A stretch of DNA of 64,000 nucleotides from Acinetobacter pittii ANC 4050 (GTDB lineage Bacteria; Pseudomonadota; Gammaproteobacteria; Pseudomonadales; Moraxellaceae), in contig NZ_KB976987.1 of NCBI RefSeq assembly GCF_000399685.1, positions 2,557,954-2,621,953 of the forward strand, in the 5' to 3' direction. Positions 37,861-48,425 of the stretch are shown piece after piece. Position numbers and translations under genes: made by a program. Positions within the stretch are counted from its first letter, which is position 1, and each line of letters starts with the position of its first letter. Under the pieces are notes generated by a model. That model saw only the letters and a list, made by a program, of their open reading frames with translations, searched no databases and was not told the DNA's origin.

Positions 37861-37897
37861 AGGCATGATCTGTTATACTAAATCATGCCTCGTTTTT
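37861..37897 (+). terminator. Terminator after the aldehyde dehydrogenase
   Basis: AGGCATGAT/ATCATGCCT with a 12-nt loop, then CGTTTTT. Confidence 0.85.
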
Positions 37898-37908
37898 ACC
37901 AATTTCGC

Positions 37909-37937
37909 TTGTCTTTTAATCGTATTTTTGGTATAAA
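37909..37937 (+). promoter_or_regulatory. Promoter of rpmB-rpmG
   Basis: TTGTCT and TATAAA separated by 17 bp. A start near 37944 gives a leader of about 77 nt to rpmB. Confidence 0.6.
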
Positions 37938-38020
37938 ACGCCCCTTGAATGAATTCATCCGTTTACATTTAGTATGACTGGCCACAGATTTGCTGTTGGC
38001 TGAATCAATGGAGTTACACC

Positions 38021-38257
38021 ATGTCTAAGGTTTGCCAAGTTACCGGCAAGCGTCCAGTCGTTGGTAACAACGTCTCACACGCCAACAACAAAACCAAGCG
38101 CCGGTTCGAGCCGAACCTGCACCACCACCGTTTCTGGTTAGAAAGCGAAAAACGTTTTGTACGTCTTCGTTTAACCACTAAAGGTATGCGTATTATTGAC
38201 AAATTGGGTATCGAAAAGGTTGTTGCAGACCTTCGTGCTCAAGGTCAAAAGATCTAA
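38021..38257 (+). CDS. rpmB: 50S ribosomal protein L28
   Basis: 78 residues, complete. Begins [20 protein letters not shown], the L28 signature, and is strongly basic. First gene of rpmB-rpmG. Confidence 0.98.
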
Positions 38258-38269
38258 GGAGTCTGAGCA

Positions 38270-38425
38270 ATGCGTGATAAGATTCGCCTCGTTTCTTCAG
38301 CTGGTACAGGTTACTTCTATACCACGACTAAAAACAAACGTACTATGCCGGAAAAAATGGAAATCAAAAAATTTGATCCAAAAATCCGTCAACACGTGAT
38401 TTTCAAAGAAGCTAAAATCAAATAA
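38270..38425 (+). CDS. rpmG: 50S ribosomal protein L33
   Basis: 51 residues. Begins [20 protein letters not shown] and ends VIFKEAKIK. The segment [17 protein letters not shown] identifies L33. It lacks zinc-binding cysteines, so it is the cysteine-free form. AAGGAG lies 12 bases before the ATG. 12 bases after rpmB. Confidence 0.97.
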
Positions 38426-38438
38426 TTTTAGCCTCGAA

Positions 38439-38470
38439 AAAAACGACTTCTTTATGAAGTCGTTTTTTTT
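38439..38470 (+). terminator. Terminator after rpmB-rpmG
   Basis: AAACGACTTC/GAAGTCGTTT with a 5-nt loop and a long T run. Confidence 0.92.
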
Positions 38471-38572
38471 TGCATTTTTTTTATACCTACCTTTTTGTTA
38501 AACTTTATCTATATTCCGCCTTGGCATTTTTTATGCTTGTCTTTAGCCTAACTCACGTAAAAGGAGTTTTTA

Positions 38573-40282
38573 GTGCCGCATGACGTAGATTTAATTATTT
38601 TACTTGCTGTTGGTTTCGGCGTTGCCCTCATTTTTGGCTATCTTGCAGCCCGATTACGACTCCCTCCTCTTATCGGCTATTTAATTGCCGGAATTATTAT
38701 TAGCCCAAATACACCAGGTGTAGAAGCAGATATTCATCTTGCTAACCAGCTCGCAGAACTCGGGGTCATGTTCCTGATGTTTGGTGTAGGGATGCACTTT
38801 TCATTAAAAGATTTATTGCAAGTTCGACGCATTGCTTTACCAGGCGCAATTTTACAGATCGCTGTTGCAACCTTACTGGGTATTGGGGTTTCAATGCTAT
38901 GGGGCTGGAGTTTTGGTTCAGCACTTGTTTTTGGTTTAAGTCTGTCGTGTGCGAGTACGGTTGTACTATTAAAAGCTTTAGGCGACCGTGGTCTTTTAGA
39001 TTCAGTTAACGGCAAAATTGCTGTGGGCTGGCTGTTAGTGGAAGACTTAGTGATGGTACTAGTTTTAGTACTCCTTCCTGCTACAGCAGTTTTACTCGGT
39101 GGCAAAGCACCAGCAGGTGCAGAGGGTAATATCTGGTTAACCCTTGGGATAACCTTATTAAAGGTGATTGGCTTTATTGCCTTTATGCTCATAGTAGGTA
39201 AACGTGTTGTGCCTATTATTATGCAGTTCGTTGCACGTTTAGGCTCAAGAGAGCTATTTACGCTGACCGTCGTCGCTGCTGCCGTTTCAATTGCCTATGG
39301 TTCATATGCCATCTTTGGGGTTTCAATGGCATTAGGAGCTTTCTTTGCGGGCATGGTCGTTAAAGAATCAGACTTTAGTCATCGTGCTGAGGAAGAGACT
39401 CTCCCACTACGTGAAATTTTCTCGATTTTATTTTTTGTTTCTGTGGGCATGCTGTTTGATCCACACATTCTTGTTGAGAGCCCACTACATATCTTAGCTG
39501 TTATTGCGATTATTATGGTGGGTAAAACACTTGCTGCAATGGCATTGGTTTTATTTTTCCGCTATCCAATCAATACAGCTTTAACAGTCGGGGCAAGCCT
39601 TGCACAAATTGGTGAGTTTTCGTTTATTTTGGCGACCTTGGGTGTTTCTTTAGGACTATTAAGCTTAGAAGCTCAAAACCTGATTCTAGCAGGCGCTTTA
39701 TTCTCAATTACGCTCAACTCGTTCATCTTCTCAGCTATTGAGCCTGTACAACGCTGGATTCGCGAGCGTTCTCACTTAGCCCGACTTCTTGAACGTAGTG
39801 GTGACCCATTAGCAATGTTACCCGATGAAGTTGATCAAGCTTACTTACGCGATCAGGTCGTGATTGTTGGATATGGCGGCGTGGGACGACGCATTACTGA
39901 AAATTTAATTAATGAGAATATTAAGGTCGTTATTGCAGAAGAGAACCGTGAAATCGTAGAAAAACTGCGTCAGGCAAATATTGCTGCGGTGAGCGGTGTT
40001 GCTACCGAACCGAGCGTTTTAATTCAAGCACATATCATGCATGCACGACTCTTGGTGATCTCTCCTATGGATATTTTAGATATCCACCGTATTGTGAGCA
40101 TTGCCAAGCAATTAAATCCTCAAATTCAGGTATTAATTTGCGCAGAAAGCAAAGAAGAAGCAGCAATTATCCGTGAAGAAAATATTGGCGAAGTGTTCTA
40201 TGCAAAAGAAGAAATGGCAAAGAATATGAGTCACCACATATTAAATCAGATCGAGCTTGCCCATCAGTCAACAATTCATTAA
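38573..40282 (+). CDS. CPA2-family monovalent cation:proton antiporter with RCK/TrkA-N domain
   Basis: 569 residues, similar to YbaL/KefB-type antiporters. About 12 membrane helices fill residues 5-390, with LRLPPLIGYLIAGIIISPNTPG, SLSCASTVVLLKALGDRG and LLVEDLVMVLVLVLLP. A cytoplasmic nucleotide-binding domain begins at VVIVGYGGVGRRITENLI (about 420). GTG start preceded by AAGGAG. Likely potassium efflux or pH and stress protection; the exact ion and regulator are not evident. Confidence 0.9.
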   Translation: MPHDVDLIILLAVGFGVALIFGYLAARLRLPPLIGYLIAGIIISPNTPGVEADIHLANQLAELGVMFLMFGVGMHFSLKDLLQVRRIALPGAILQIAVATLLGIGVSMLWGWSFGSALVFGLSLSCASTVVLLKALGDRGLLDSVNGKIAVGWLLVEDLVMVLVLVLLPATAVLLGGKAPAGAEGNIWLTLGITLLKVIGFIAFMLIVGKRVVPIIMQFVARLGSRELFTLTVVAAAVSIAYGSYAIFGVSMALGAFFAGMVVKESDFSHRAEEETLPLREIFSILFFVSVGMLFDPHILVESPLHILAVIAIIMVGKTLAAMALVLFFRYPINTALTVGASLAQIGEFSFILATLGVSLGLLSLEAQNLILAGALFSITLNSFIFSAIEPVQRWIRERSHLARLLERSGDPLAMLPDEVDQAYLRDQVVIVGYGGVGRRITENLINENIKVVIAEENREIVEKLRQANIAAVSGVATEPSVLIQAHIMHARLLVISPMDILDIHRIVSIAKQLNPQIQVLICAESKEEAAIIREENIGEVFYAKEEMAKNMSHHILNQIELAHQSTIH

Positions 40283-40290
40283 CCCATATA

Positions 40291-40318
40291 AAAAGCGTAC
40301 TTAAAAGTACGCTTTTTT
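40291..40318. terminator. Bidirectional terminator after the antiporter
   Basis: AAAGCGTACTT/AAGTACGCTTT with flanking A and T runs; convergent with the gene at 40318. Confidence 0.9.
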
Positions 40319-40596
40319 TAACTCAAGAATTTAGGCTGTTCGTCTAATACCTCAGCCTGCCACTCGTTTACCTGCTTCTCTAGCAGTCCAAACAATGCAG
40401 CCTGAATCATATGCTGAGCAACAACTGGAGTCTGCTCACCCAAGATTGCTTTGACTTCATCGCTAAATTGAATTTTAACCAAGGGTTCATTTTCAGAACC
40501 TGCATTACGCAAGGCGAGTTCACCACCTTCGAGTTGAACCAATTCCAACACTGCTTCTTGATTTCCAAATAACTCTTTCAATTGCTGTATAGACAT
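40318..40596 (-). CDS. Conserved small protein of unknown function (92 aa)
   Basis: Soluble, acidic protein: MSIQQLKELFGNQEAVLELV at the start, DEQPKFLS at the end. GGAGGAAG lies about 6 bases before the ATG at 40596, so the longer reading (start 40632) is unlikely. No signal peptide or membrane helix. I do not recognise the family. It lies downstream of a similar-sized uncharacterised gene on the same strand. Confidence 0.75.
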   Translation of the reverse strand: MSIQQLKELFGNQEAVLELVQLEGGELALRNAGSENEPLVKIQFSDEVKAILGEQTPVVAQHMIQAALFGLLEKQVNEWQAEVLDEQPKFLS

Positions 40597-40708
40597 ATAC
40601 TTCCTCCATGTTTCAACATGGTGGCAAAGCACCCTTGCACTTTGCTTCTCTTGTCTTATTTATATAGGCACACCTAGTCTAAATTTCAAGCATCTAGGCA
40701 GTTTAATT

Positions 40709-41212
40709 TTAGAACTCAACCATTTCATTACGAAAACCATCAATTAAATGGCTTAATTCTCGGTGCCATTCACGCAAGATTTTAACATCTGGCAACCAAG
40801 ACTGAGGACCTTGTGTCACTTTAATAATGAGATTAGAAGAAGTTTCTTCTTCTGGAGTCGGTTCTTTTGGTTCTGGGGCGTATTGGCACATACGATAAGC
40901 ACGTTTTAACTCCGCAACAAAACCATCTTTTGCCAATTGCTGCAAAACGGACACTTCAGGAGAAACCTGTCCTTTTGCCGCCATATGTTCCTCAATAGAT
41001 TTTAAAGTAGGTTGCAAATCATTTAAACGGTAATAACGTACCAATTCTTGTAAGAACGCTAACATTGCGCCATGTAAATGAAATACAGCTGTTTCACGAT
41101 AAGCTTGTACCTGCTGTACGTGATCGGTCTGCTCTGCCTGTTGACACGCTAGACGTGCGAAATAGAGCTTCTGATTGGTACGATCGGCATGATAACGAGC
41201 AACACGTGACAT
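40709..41212 (-). CDS. Uncharacterised helical protein, possibly DUF6586
   Basis: 167 residues from the ATG at 41212, which has AGGAAAG 7 bases upstream; an in-frame ATG at 41242 lacks such a site. The N-terminal half is helical (RVARYHADRTNQKLYFARLACQ..., HLHGAMLAFLQELVRYY); the middle is Pro/Glu-rich (APEPKEPTPEEETSS); the C-terminus is PQSWLPDVKILREWHRELSHLIDGFRNEMVEF. The layout resembles DUF6586 proteins of Moraxellaceae and Pseudomonas (tentative). Function unknown. Confidence 0.7.
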   Translation of the reverse strand: MSRVARYHADRTNQKLYFARLACQQAEQTDHVQQVQAYRETAVFHLHGAMLAFLQELVRYYRLNDLQPTLKSIEEHMAAKGQVSPEVSVLQQLAKDGFVAELKRAYRMCQYAPEPKEPTPEEETSSNLIIKVTQGPQSWLPDVKILREWHRELSHLIDGFRNEMVEF

Positions 41213-41340
41213 AACTAAACTTTCCTGTTCTAAAATCGCCATTGCAATAGCTATTCTTAGCTTAACGACTCCATTGATAAAATCAACGTTATTTATGGTA
41301 AATCCAGCTCAACTTGATAAATTTTACGTTTAGCTAAGAC

Positions 41341-41580
41341 TTATTCTTCGGCTGCTTTAACTCGAATTCCATAGCCTTTAACTTTAAGCGTATTTAAGCC
41401 TTTAATTGCCTTAATCGCTTCACGTGGATTAGGCATTTCAACAAAACCAAAGCCTTTCGATTTACCTGTGTCTTTATCAGTCACAAGAACACATGTATCA
41501 ACTTTACCATATGCCTTAAATAACTCTAAAACTTCAGCTTCACTTACAGCACGATCTAAATTACGAACTAATATCTTCAT
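41341..41580 (-). CDS. RRM-domain RNA-binding protein
   Basis: 79 residues, a single RNA recognition motif. RNP2 is ILVRNLDRAV near the N-terminus; RNP1 is KGFGFVEM near residue 42. No other domain. Small RRM proteins of this kind occur across proteobacteria and cyanobacteria. The RNA targets here are unknown. Confidence 0.9.
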   Translation of the reverse strand: MKILVRNLDRAVSEAEVLELFKAYGKVDTCVLVTDKDTGKSKGFGFVEMPNPREAIKAIKGLNTLKVKGYGIRVKAAEE

Positions 41581-41653
41581 TTTCTAACCTTAATTGGCAA
41601 TAAAAGGGAGGGCCAATATACATTTAAGTAATCACAGCGTCTTATACAGTAGT

Positions 41654-43633
41654 TTAGTCCAGATCGATACCAAAACCTAAATTTACTGCAGGAGATCTGT
41701 TCCATTGTTTTTTAGTAAATTGCTGAGGTACTTGTCTATGTATCTTTGCTTGAACTAAATGTGTAGGTAAATCATTTAAGAAATAACTCTCGACTTTACG
41801 ACCTTGCTCGTCATACGTGTCTTGTGACCACGTATTAAGATTTTGTTTCGTCAAGATTAATTCATTTTCAGCACGTGTTAAGGCCACATACAGCACACGG
41901 CGTTCTTCCTCAACATCATCAAAATCACCCTGTGCTCTTGCATAAGGATATTGATTTGGTGATACATGAGGTACATAACAAACTTTCTGTTCGGCCCCCT
42001 TAGCTGAATGAATCGTAATTAGAGTCACTAAATCTTGATCAGCAGCTTTTTCAATTTCAGAAACTGAAATAGGTTCAAGCACATATTCTTCAAGGAATTC
42101 ACCCAACGATGCATGCTTACGCGCAAGTTGCTTAACCAAATCAAAGTCTTTTAAACGGCGTGACCAGTCTTTAGTTTTATAATTTTGCTCTAGCTGCTCG
42201 CCTAAAGCATCAAGAGCTAAGCCAATACTTGCTTCAACATGCTGCTGTAGTACGTCTAACTGTTTTAAAATTAAAATTGCTTGTAAAGGGACCTTGCCAT
42301 GGCGTTCAAGTCGTTGACAGCGTTCTTCAACATCAGCGATTCCCATTAGCTCTTGGGCTAACTTACTCGCTCCAACATCACCAATTCCATCCCATAAGGT
42401 TAAAAACCGCATCCAAGCCAAATCATCATGAGGGTTGCTCACAATACGTAGCAGGCTCAGTACATCTTTTACATGGGCCGACTCAAGAAGTTTTACTCCA
42501 CCAATAAAGCGATAAGGTATTTCAGCAGCAATAAAAGCCCCTTCTAGATATCGGGCACTATAGCCAGAACGCACCAAAACCATATGGTTATGCCAGTTTG
42601 CACCTTGTTGATGGCGCGTTATTAAATCTTGTGCAATCCAGTTTGCTTCTTCAAACTCATTACCAAACAAATGTAGCTGTGGCTTTTGCCCTTGGCCACG
42701 ATGTGCTTGTAGCTGTTTTTGATAATCAATTGGGCTATGTGCCAACAGCCAGTTCGATAAATCTAAGATTTCTTGAGTCGAACGGTAATTTAAAGCAAGT
42801 GTAAGTACTTCTGCATCAGGTATTCGTTCTTTAAAAGAATGAATATTTTCAAAGTCGGCGCCGCGAAAACCATAAATCGACTGCGCATCATCACCCACAC
42901 AAAACAACTTCACTTTACCAATTAAGGGCTGCAACAAAGCCCATTGCAAAGGGTTTGTATCTTGCATTTCATCAACTAGCAATGCCTGACAGAAGCCTGC
43001 CACCCAATTGGTGAGCGCTTCTGAGTTTTGTAAATGCACCGCCACAATCGACAAGATATCGTCGTAATCTAAAAAATTACGCTCTTTCTTACGTTGCTCA
43101 TAAGTTTTCATCAACTCAGCAATTTGTGCCTTGTGCTCGTAGGCTTCTGGAAGTTGCTTAAGCAGTGCTTCAGAAAGTTTGGTTTGAGTATTTCGAGCAA
43201 AAGAATACAAATCGCACAGCTCTGCCGCTTTAGGTAAAACGTTATCTTTGTCTTTACCTCTTAATAAGCGAAACATCAGTAACTGATCATCACGATCAAT
43301 AATACTAAATTGATTTAAACCAAAAGCTTGTGGGTTACGGCGTAGCAAATACATGCAAAAAGTATGAAAAGTCGAAGCTCTTAAGCCCTTTGCCTGTGCT
43401 CCTACATGCTGCTCGACTCTTGCAACAATTTCACTCGCAGCACGTCGAGTAAAAGTTAAAATCTGGATTTGGTTTGCTGGTAAGCCTTGATCAATTAAAT
43501 AAGCGGCACGAGCAACAATAGTCTTTGTCTTGCCACAACCAGCACCCGCCAAAACTAAACAGTTCTGAGCAGTCGTCGTGGCTGCTTTTTTTTGCTGAGC
43601 ATTCAGTTCATTAATTAATTTTGCAAGACTCAT
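41654..43633 (-). CDS. UvrD/Rep-type superfamily 1 ATP-dependent DNA helicase
   Basis: 659 residues from ATG 43633 (MSLAKLINELN). Upstream reading adds 25 hydrophobic residues atypical of the family. Walker A is LAGAGCGKTKT; then TFTRRAASEIVARV, ASTFHTFCMYLLRR, Walker B region LLVDEMQDTNPLQW, VGDDAQSIYGFRGAD, LNYRSTQEIL, TIHSAKGAEQKVCYVP and YVALTRAENELIL. Shorter than UvrD, closer in size to Rep. 3'-5' unwinding in repair or replication restart is inferred. Confidence 0.88.
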   Translation of the reverse strand: MSLAKLINELNAQQKKAATTTAQNCLVLAGAGCGKTKTIVARAAYLIDQGLPANQIQILTFTRRAASEIVARVEQHVGAQAKGLRASTFHTFCMYLLRRNPQAFGLNQFSIIDRDDQLLMFRLLRGKDKDNVLPKAAELCDLYSFARNTQTKLSEALLKQLPEAYEHKAQIAELMKTYEQRKKERNFLDYDDILSIVAVHLQNSEALTNWVAGFCQALLVDEMQDTNPLQWALLQPLIGKVKLFCVGDDAQSIYGFRGADFENIHSFKERIPDAEVLTLALNYRSTQEILDLSNWLLAHSPIDYQKQLQAHRGQGQKPQLHLFGNEFEEANWIAQDLITRHQQGANWHNHMVLVRSGYSARYLEGAFIAAEIPYRFIGGVKLLESAHVKDVLSLLRIVSNPHDDLAWMRFLTLWDGIGDVGASKLAQELMGIADVEERCQRLERHGKVPLQAILILKQLDVLQQHVEASIGLALDALGEQLEQNYKTKDWSRRLKDFDLVKQLARKHASLGEFLEEYVLEPISVSEIEKAADQDLVTLITIHSAKGAEQKVCYVPHVSPNQYPYARAQGDFDDVEEERRVLYVALTRAENELILTKQNLNTWSQDTYDEQGRKVESYFLNDLPTHLVQAKIHRQVPQQFTKKQWNRSPAVNLGFGIDLD

Positions 43634-43701
43634 AACACATATCGCTAAAACACCAAGACATAGTTTAACAGACCAAAGCAACAGATGCGTCTGCCATCCT
43701 A

Positions 43702-43732
43702 AAAACAAAAAAGAGCACCTAAAGTGCTCTTT
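43702..43732 (-). terminator. Terminator after the HdeD-like gene
   Basis: On the minus strand AAAGAGCAC/GTGCTCTTT with a 5-nt loop and a T-rich tail. Confidence 0.88.
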
Positions 43733-43748
43733 GATACAGTATTTTTAT

Positions 43749-44324
43749 TTAAGATACTGTTTTTGAACTAGATGGCAGATGCTTAATCGCGGAAGCCAAA
43801 CCTAAAAAGTTAATTCCTTGAAATAAGATATCAATAGCAAGGAACATTCCTAACACCCAAAAAGGCGAATCTTTGGAAACTAAAATTAAAATACCGGTAG
43901 CGAGCGTTAATAACCCTGAAAATAGGGTCCAGCCCCATCCAGTAATTGGCTTAAGTAAAATCGCGTTTACTGTACGTATAGCCCCGGCAATAATCAGTGC
44001 TATAGATAATAAACTCGTCAAAACCACGGCTGTGGTGACGGGAGTAGAAAAAGCGTAATAACCAGCCATTAAATAAAGTATGCCAAAAAGTGCCCATAAC
44101 CATCGGCTAGCACCTTTAAAAACACTCATAGCCGCGACAAGATGTAAAACACCTCCGACCATCATGAGTATTCCAAATAAAAAAACGACAGAAAAAGTCG
44201 CAAATGGTAATGAACTAAATAAAATCAGACCAAAGCCAATAAGCACAAAGCCTAATATCAAATACCACTTACGATCAGCATGTAACTGATTACGTACCAA
44301 ATCATTACCGACAGTTTTCATCAT
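43749..44324 (-). CDS. HdeD/DUF308 family membrane protein
   Basis: 191 residues with six predicted membrane helices in three repeated pairs, as in the DUF308/HdeD family. Segments include VVFLFGILMMVGGVLHLVAAMSVF and WALFGILYLMAGYYAF. HdeD is linked to acid resistance in enterobacteria; whether that holds here is unknown. Two adjacent ATGs (44324, 44321) are both usable. Confidence 0.85.
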   Translation of the reverse strand: MMKTVGNDLVRNQLHADRKWYLILGFVLIGFGLILFSSLPFATFSVVFLFGILMMVGGVLHLVAAMSVFKGASRWLWALFGILYLMAGYYAFSTPVTTAVVLTSLLSIALIIAGAIRTVNAILLKPITGWGWTLFSGLLTLATGILILVSKDSPFWVLGMFLAIDILFQGINFLGLASAIKHLPSSSKTVS

Positions 44325-44456
44325 GGCTACTCTTATTATCAGGTATTAGAATTTCATCTACCCAATAATAGTGATGCACTTCACATTTTTTGTCTGTATA
44401 AAATCTGCATCGTTTCTTAACAATTGATGTGGATAAAGCAGTATTTATCCACAGTT

Positions 44457-45215
44457 TTATTTCACCCAGCCAATTTCTTGGGCTGTAGGTAAACCTATGA
44501 TTGTTTCATGTAAACCATTCGGCATTTTACTGCTCTGCTCAGATAACGGTGTTCGACCACCCATGATTTCAGCGTCAGTTTGTGGATATAAAGGCACTTT
44601 TTCAGGTTGCGCATAACCTAGAGGATAAAGTGGTTGTCCTGTTTGTAAATCATATTTGTCTTGTGCCCCAAAGCCATGTAATAGCTCATGAACAATTACG
44701 ACCTGATTTTGTGAGGCTTGTGTTTTGGTCGCAAATAAATTCACACTACCAATACGACCTTTTTCTAAAGCAGTCGAATGGATCAAAACTTTTTGATAAT
44801 TTGGGTCGTAATAATTTAAGTAAAGTTTGAGTGACGCCCCCTTATCTTCAGGTTGTTGATGTTGCCATGCATAAAAACGAAACTTTAAACTCCACCACAT
44901 TACATGAAAGATATTGGCATTCTGAGGAACCTCAGGAGGACGTTGTTGTAACTGTTGTCCTAAACGAATTACAAAATTCGCTGATTGACCACGATAATGT
45001 TGTGACCACTGCTCTAAATAGGTTTTTATTTTCTCAAAATCAGTGTTTTGCAATTGATGGACATAGCTCTGTGATGTCTGTAAACCATCGGCATTAATAG
45101 GATGTAAAACCACAACAATAGGTTGATTCCAATCTTGGTTTTGATCTCGCCATGCCTGAACAGCAACAATCAGCAAAATAATTAACAAACATAAAACTCG
45201 AATGTTTTTCCACAT
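44457..45215 (-). CDS. Putative membrane-anchored zinc metalloprotease
   Basis: 252 residues. An N-terminal hydrophobic helix (VLCLLIILLIVAV, about 8-20) acts as an anchor or signal. A zinc-binding HELLH motif is at H176-H180, followed by GFGAQDKYD, which supplies further possible ligands, as in the gluzincin/metzincin-like families. I do not recognise a named family. Predicted periplasmic or membrane-bound. Monocistronic between an HdeD-like gene and topA. Confidence 0.7.
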   Translation of the reverse strand: MWKNIRVLCLLIILLIVAVQAWRDQNQDWNQPIVVVLHPINADGLQTSQSYVHQLQNTDFEKIKTYLEQWSQHYRGQSANFVIRLGQQLQQRPPEVPQNANIFHVMWWSLKFRFYAWQHQQPEDKGASLKLYLNYYDPNYQKVLIHSTALEKGRIGSVNLFATKTQASQNQVVIVHELLHGFGAQDKYDLQTGQPLYPLGYAQPEKVPLYPQTDAEIMGGRTPLSEQSSKMPNGLHETIIGLPTAQEIGWVK

Positions 45216-45261
45216 TCTTTTTCCCCATAAAATTAAAATTTTCTTTTATTGTTTTAGATAT

Positions 45262-45290
45262 AAAAAATGCTAGCTGAGCTAGCATTTTTT
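45262..45290. terminator. Terminator after topA
   Basis: AAAAAATGCTAGC/GCTAGCATTTTTT, a near-perfect hairpin that can work in both directions. Confidence 0.92.
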
Positions 45291-45303
45291 ATTGTGGACT
45301 TAA

Positions 45304-47940
45304 TTAGCCTTCAACCCATTTACCATTTTGATAAATTAGGCTCCATTTAGTTTGTTTGCCTTCTGGAGTTTCCGAGCCCACATATTGTGATTGATTCTTA
45401 CGACTGAATTTCACAACTGTCGGATTACCTTCAGGGTCTACATCTGGTGCTTGTAAAATAAATTGATATTTAGGATCAAGCTGGGCTGCAACGCTACGTA
45501 ATTCCGCAACTTTTGGCGCACGAGTTTCACGAATTTTCGGGAATTTACTTGCAGCCAAGAATAAACCAGCCGCACCATCACGCAACACAAAATAGTCATC
45601 ATGTTTCGTTGAGCGTAAATGTTCCATCTTGATCGGTTCTACACGTGGAGGCGCAGGTTGACCACTTTTCAAGACCTTACGAGTGTTGTCACAGCTTGTA
45701 CAAGCGAAATACGGGCCAAAACGACCAGTTTTAAGCTGCATCTCACCATCACATTTATCACACGGAATGGTTGGACCATCGTAGCCTTTAATCTTGAACT
45801 CACCTTCTTCAAGCTCAAAACCATCACAGTCAGGGTTGTTACCACATACGTGCAGTTTACGACCACCATCAATAACATAACTGTCCATAGCTGTGCCACA
45901 TTTCGCACAGCGATGTTTTGACATCAAGTCTGCGGTTTCAGCACCATCATCATCAGATAGGGCCGCTAAGGACTCAACAGGTGTTAAATTCAAAGTACCT
46001 TTACAACGCTCTTTAGGCGGTAAGTTATAGCCAGAGCAACCTAAGAATACGCCTGTTGTACCTGTACGAATCTGCATTGGACGTGAACATTCGGGACAAT
46101 GTACAGCTGGTACTTCAACCGGCTGGTTACGACGCATTCCATGCTCGCCTTGAGCATTGGTAAGACGTTTTTTAAAGTCACCATAGAATGTATCTAGTAA
46201 CTCTTTCCAGTTACGCTCACCTGTTGCAACTTTATCGAGCTGTCCTTCAAGATCTGCCGTAAATGCATAGTTCATCAAGTTATTGAAGCTTTCATCAAGA
46301 CGATCCGTCACAATTTCACCCATTTTTTCGGCGAAAAGACGACGGTTTTCTAACTTAACGTAGCCACGTTCTTGAATCGTAGAAATAATCGCTGCATAAG
46401 TCGAAGGACGACCAATACTACGTTTTTCAAGTTCTTTAACCAAAGAAGCTTCAGTAAAACGTGCAGGTGGTTTAGTAAAGTGCTGACTTGGGTCTAACTT
46501 TTCTAATTTTAAGATTTCACCAACTTTAATTGCAGGCAAAATAATATCGTCATCAGACTTGTTGGCACCACGAACTCGTGTAAAGCCATCAAATACAAGC
46601 GTACGGCCTTTTGCTTTTAATTCAACATTTGCAGCTTCAACCGTTAAAGTCGAAGATAAATATTCTGCTGGAGTCATTTGACATGCAACAAACTGACGCC
46701 AAATCAAATCATACAAACGTTGAGCATCACGTTCCACACCCGCAAGTTGATCACCTGTAAGCGCAACATTTGACGGACGAATGGCTTCATGGGCTTCTTG
46801 AGCACCCGCTTTGTTACCATAGCGGTTTGGCTTTGCAGGTAAATATTTCTCGCCAAATTGGCTTTCAATATGAGCGCGTACCATGCTTACTGCGTCATCA
46901 CTCAAGAATGTTGAGTCAGTACGCATATAGGTAATAAAGCCTGCTTCATATAAACGCTGAGCCAGCATCATGGTTTTCTTCACAGAAAAACCTAAACGAG
47001 TACTTGCAGCCTGTTGCAACGTTGAAGTGATATAAGGTGCACTTGGATTCACCTTAGTCGGTTTATCTTCACGCTGTGCAACTTTATATTCAGCACCTTT
47101 TAAAACGTCTAATAGAGCATCGGTTTCAGCTTTATTTTTCAGTTTAAGAGTTTTACCAGCTTGCTTAACTGCTTCAAGACGAATGTCATCTTTCTTGGCT
47201 TGCGTGTCTGCAAAAACTTGCCAGTATTCTTCTGGAATAAAAGCACGAATTTCTCTTTCACGCTCTACAACCAGTTTCACCGCTACAGACTGCACACGAC
47301 CAGCTGACAAACCACGGGCAATCTTTTCCCAAAGTAATGGCGAAACCATAAAGCCAACAACACGGTCTAAGAAACGACGTGCTTGTTGAGCGTTAACTCG
47401 GTTTAAATCTAGGCGTGTAGGTTGTTTAAATGCTTCTTGAATGGCATTTTTAGTAATTTCGTTAAATACCACACGGTGATAACGACTGTCGTCACCACCA
47501 ATAACTTCTCTTAGGTGCCAAGCAATGGCTTCCCCTTCTCTATCCAAGTCCGTTGCGAGATAGATTGCATCGGCATCTTTGGCGAGTTTCTTTAGTTCAG
47601 CAACAACATTTTCCTTACCTGGCAGAACTTCGTAATGAGCTTCCCAACCATGTTCAGGATCAACCCCCATACGATTAACTAAAGCCTGACTAGCTTTTTG
47701 TTCTTTTTCTGCTTCAGTGAGTTTCGTCCGGGCAGCCGGCTTTTTCTCAGTCGATTTGCTGCCGCCTGTTGGCAAATCACGTACGTGACCTACAGAAGAC
47801 TTTACAATGTATTGCGAACCCAAATATTTATTGATGGTTTTCGCTTTGGCAGGCGACTCCACAATCACTAAGGCACGTTTATGTGCAGCAGGTGCAGTAG
47901 ATGCTGTGCTTTGAGATGCAGAGCGCGAGGTATTCGCCAT
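45304..47940 (-). CDS. topA: DNA topoisomerase I (type IA)
   Basis: Relaxes negative supercoils. 878 residues. The toprim domain starts at [19 protein letters not shown] (about 24) and includes the acidic [13 protein letters not shown] motif. The active-site tyrosine lies in [10 protein letters not shown] (about residue 335). Three C-terminal zinc-ribbon modules are visible ([16 protein letters not shown] with [15 protein letters not shown] with CTSC), then a basic tail. The N-terminus has a Ser/Ala-rich extension before the toprim fold. Confidence 0.96.
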   Translation of the reverse strand: MANTSRSASQSTASTAPAAHKRALVIVESPAKAKTINKYLGSQYIVKSSVGHVRDLPTGGSKSTEKKPAARTKLTEAEKEQKASQALVNRMGVDPEHGWEAHYEVLPGKENVVAELKKLAKDADAIYLATDLDREGEAIAWHLREVIGGDDSRYHRVVFNEITKNAIQEAFKQPTRLDLNRVNAQQARRFLDRVVGFMVSPLLWEKIARGLSAGRVQSVAVKLVVEREREIRAFIPEEYWQVFADTQAKKDDIRLEAVKQAGKTLKLKNKAETDALLDVLKGAEYKVAQREDKPTKVNPSAPYITSTLQQAASTRLGFSVKKTMMLAQRLYEAGFITYMRTDSTFLSDDAVSMVRAHIESQFGEKYLPAKPNRYGNKAGAQEAHEAIRPSNVALTGDQLAGVERDAQRLYDLIWRQFVACQMTPAEYLSSTLTVEAANVELKAKGRTLVFDGFTRVRGANKSDDDIILPAIKVGEILKLEKLDPSQHFTKPPARFTEASLVKELEKRSIGRPSTYAAIISTIQERGYVKLENRRLFAEKMGEIVTDRLDESFNNLMNYAFTADLEGQLDKVATGERNWKELLDTFYGDFKKRLTNAQGEHGMRRNQPVEVPAVHCPECSRPMQIRTGTTGVFLGCSGYNLPPKERCKGTLNLTPVESLAALSDDDGAETADLMSKHRCAKCGTAMDSYVIDGGRKLHVCGNNPDCDGFELEEGEFKIKGYDGPTIPCDKCDGEMQLKTGRFGPYFACTSCDNTRKVLKSGQPAPPRVEPIKMEHLRSTKHDDYFVLRDGAAGLFLAASKFPKIRETRAPKVAELRSVAAQLDPKYQFILQAPDVDPEGNPTVVKFSRKNQSQYVGSETPEGKQTKWSLIYQNGKWVEG

Positions 47941-47975
47941 ATAAAATGTTATTCCTATACCAATAAATTTAAAAA

Positions 47976-48425
47976 TCAGGCTTTAGCCAAGTTCAACAGA
48001 TAAGCCTTCATCTCATCTAATTGTGTTGCTCTCAGGTCTGATTCCTCATCCCAATAAAGCCCTACACAGTTTGCCTGCATATCAATAGCATAAATCCCTT
48101 TTAATGCAATGGGAGAATCATTAAATTTCTCATCGCCCTGAACCACTTTTAATTTGCCGTCTATAACGCGAGCACGCATTAAAGATAAACGAGCATCGGG
48201 AATCAATACACTATAATAAGCAACCATGCTGGCACGCTTTTCAGTCGCCATTGGGACATGTGTCCATTCAGGTGCAACGATTACACGTGGGTGTAAACCC
48301 ATTTTACGAGCTTTATCACGCATAATACCAAGTGCCTTTTCACGTGGGCTCACCCTTAAACCAAAAATGGAGCCTAGTACGAAAAGAACAATGATAACGG
48401 TAACCCAAATTCCCATATTGTCCAT
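47976..48425 (-). CDS. Single-pass membrane protein of unknown function
   Basis: 149 residues. N-terminal helix ([18 protein letters not shown], about 6-23) followed by a basic stretch ([21 protein letters not shown]) and a soluble domain with [11 protein letters not shown] and [17 protein letters not shown]. Probably anchored in the inner membrane. Upstream of topA on the same strand, 35 bases apart. I do not recognise the family. Confidence 0.75.
   Translation of the reverse strand: MDNMGIWVTVIIVLFVLGSIFGLRVSPREKALGIMRDKARKMGLHPRVIVAPEWTHVPMATEKRASMVAYYSVLIPDARLSLMRARVIDGKLKVVQGDEKFNDSPIALKGIYAIDMQANCVGLYWDEESDLRATQLDEMKAYLLNLAKA

Noticed and set aside
38014..38202. 62-codon ORF antisense to rpmB
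   Set aside because: It overlaps a ribosomal protein gene completely; a basic shadow of L28 codons.
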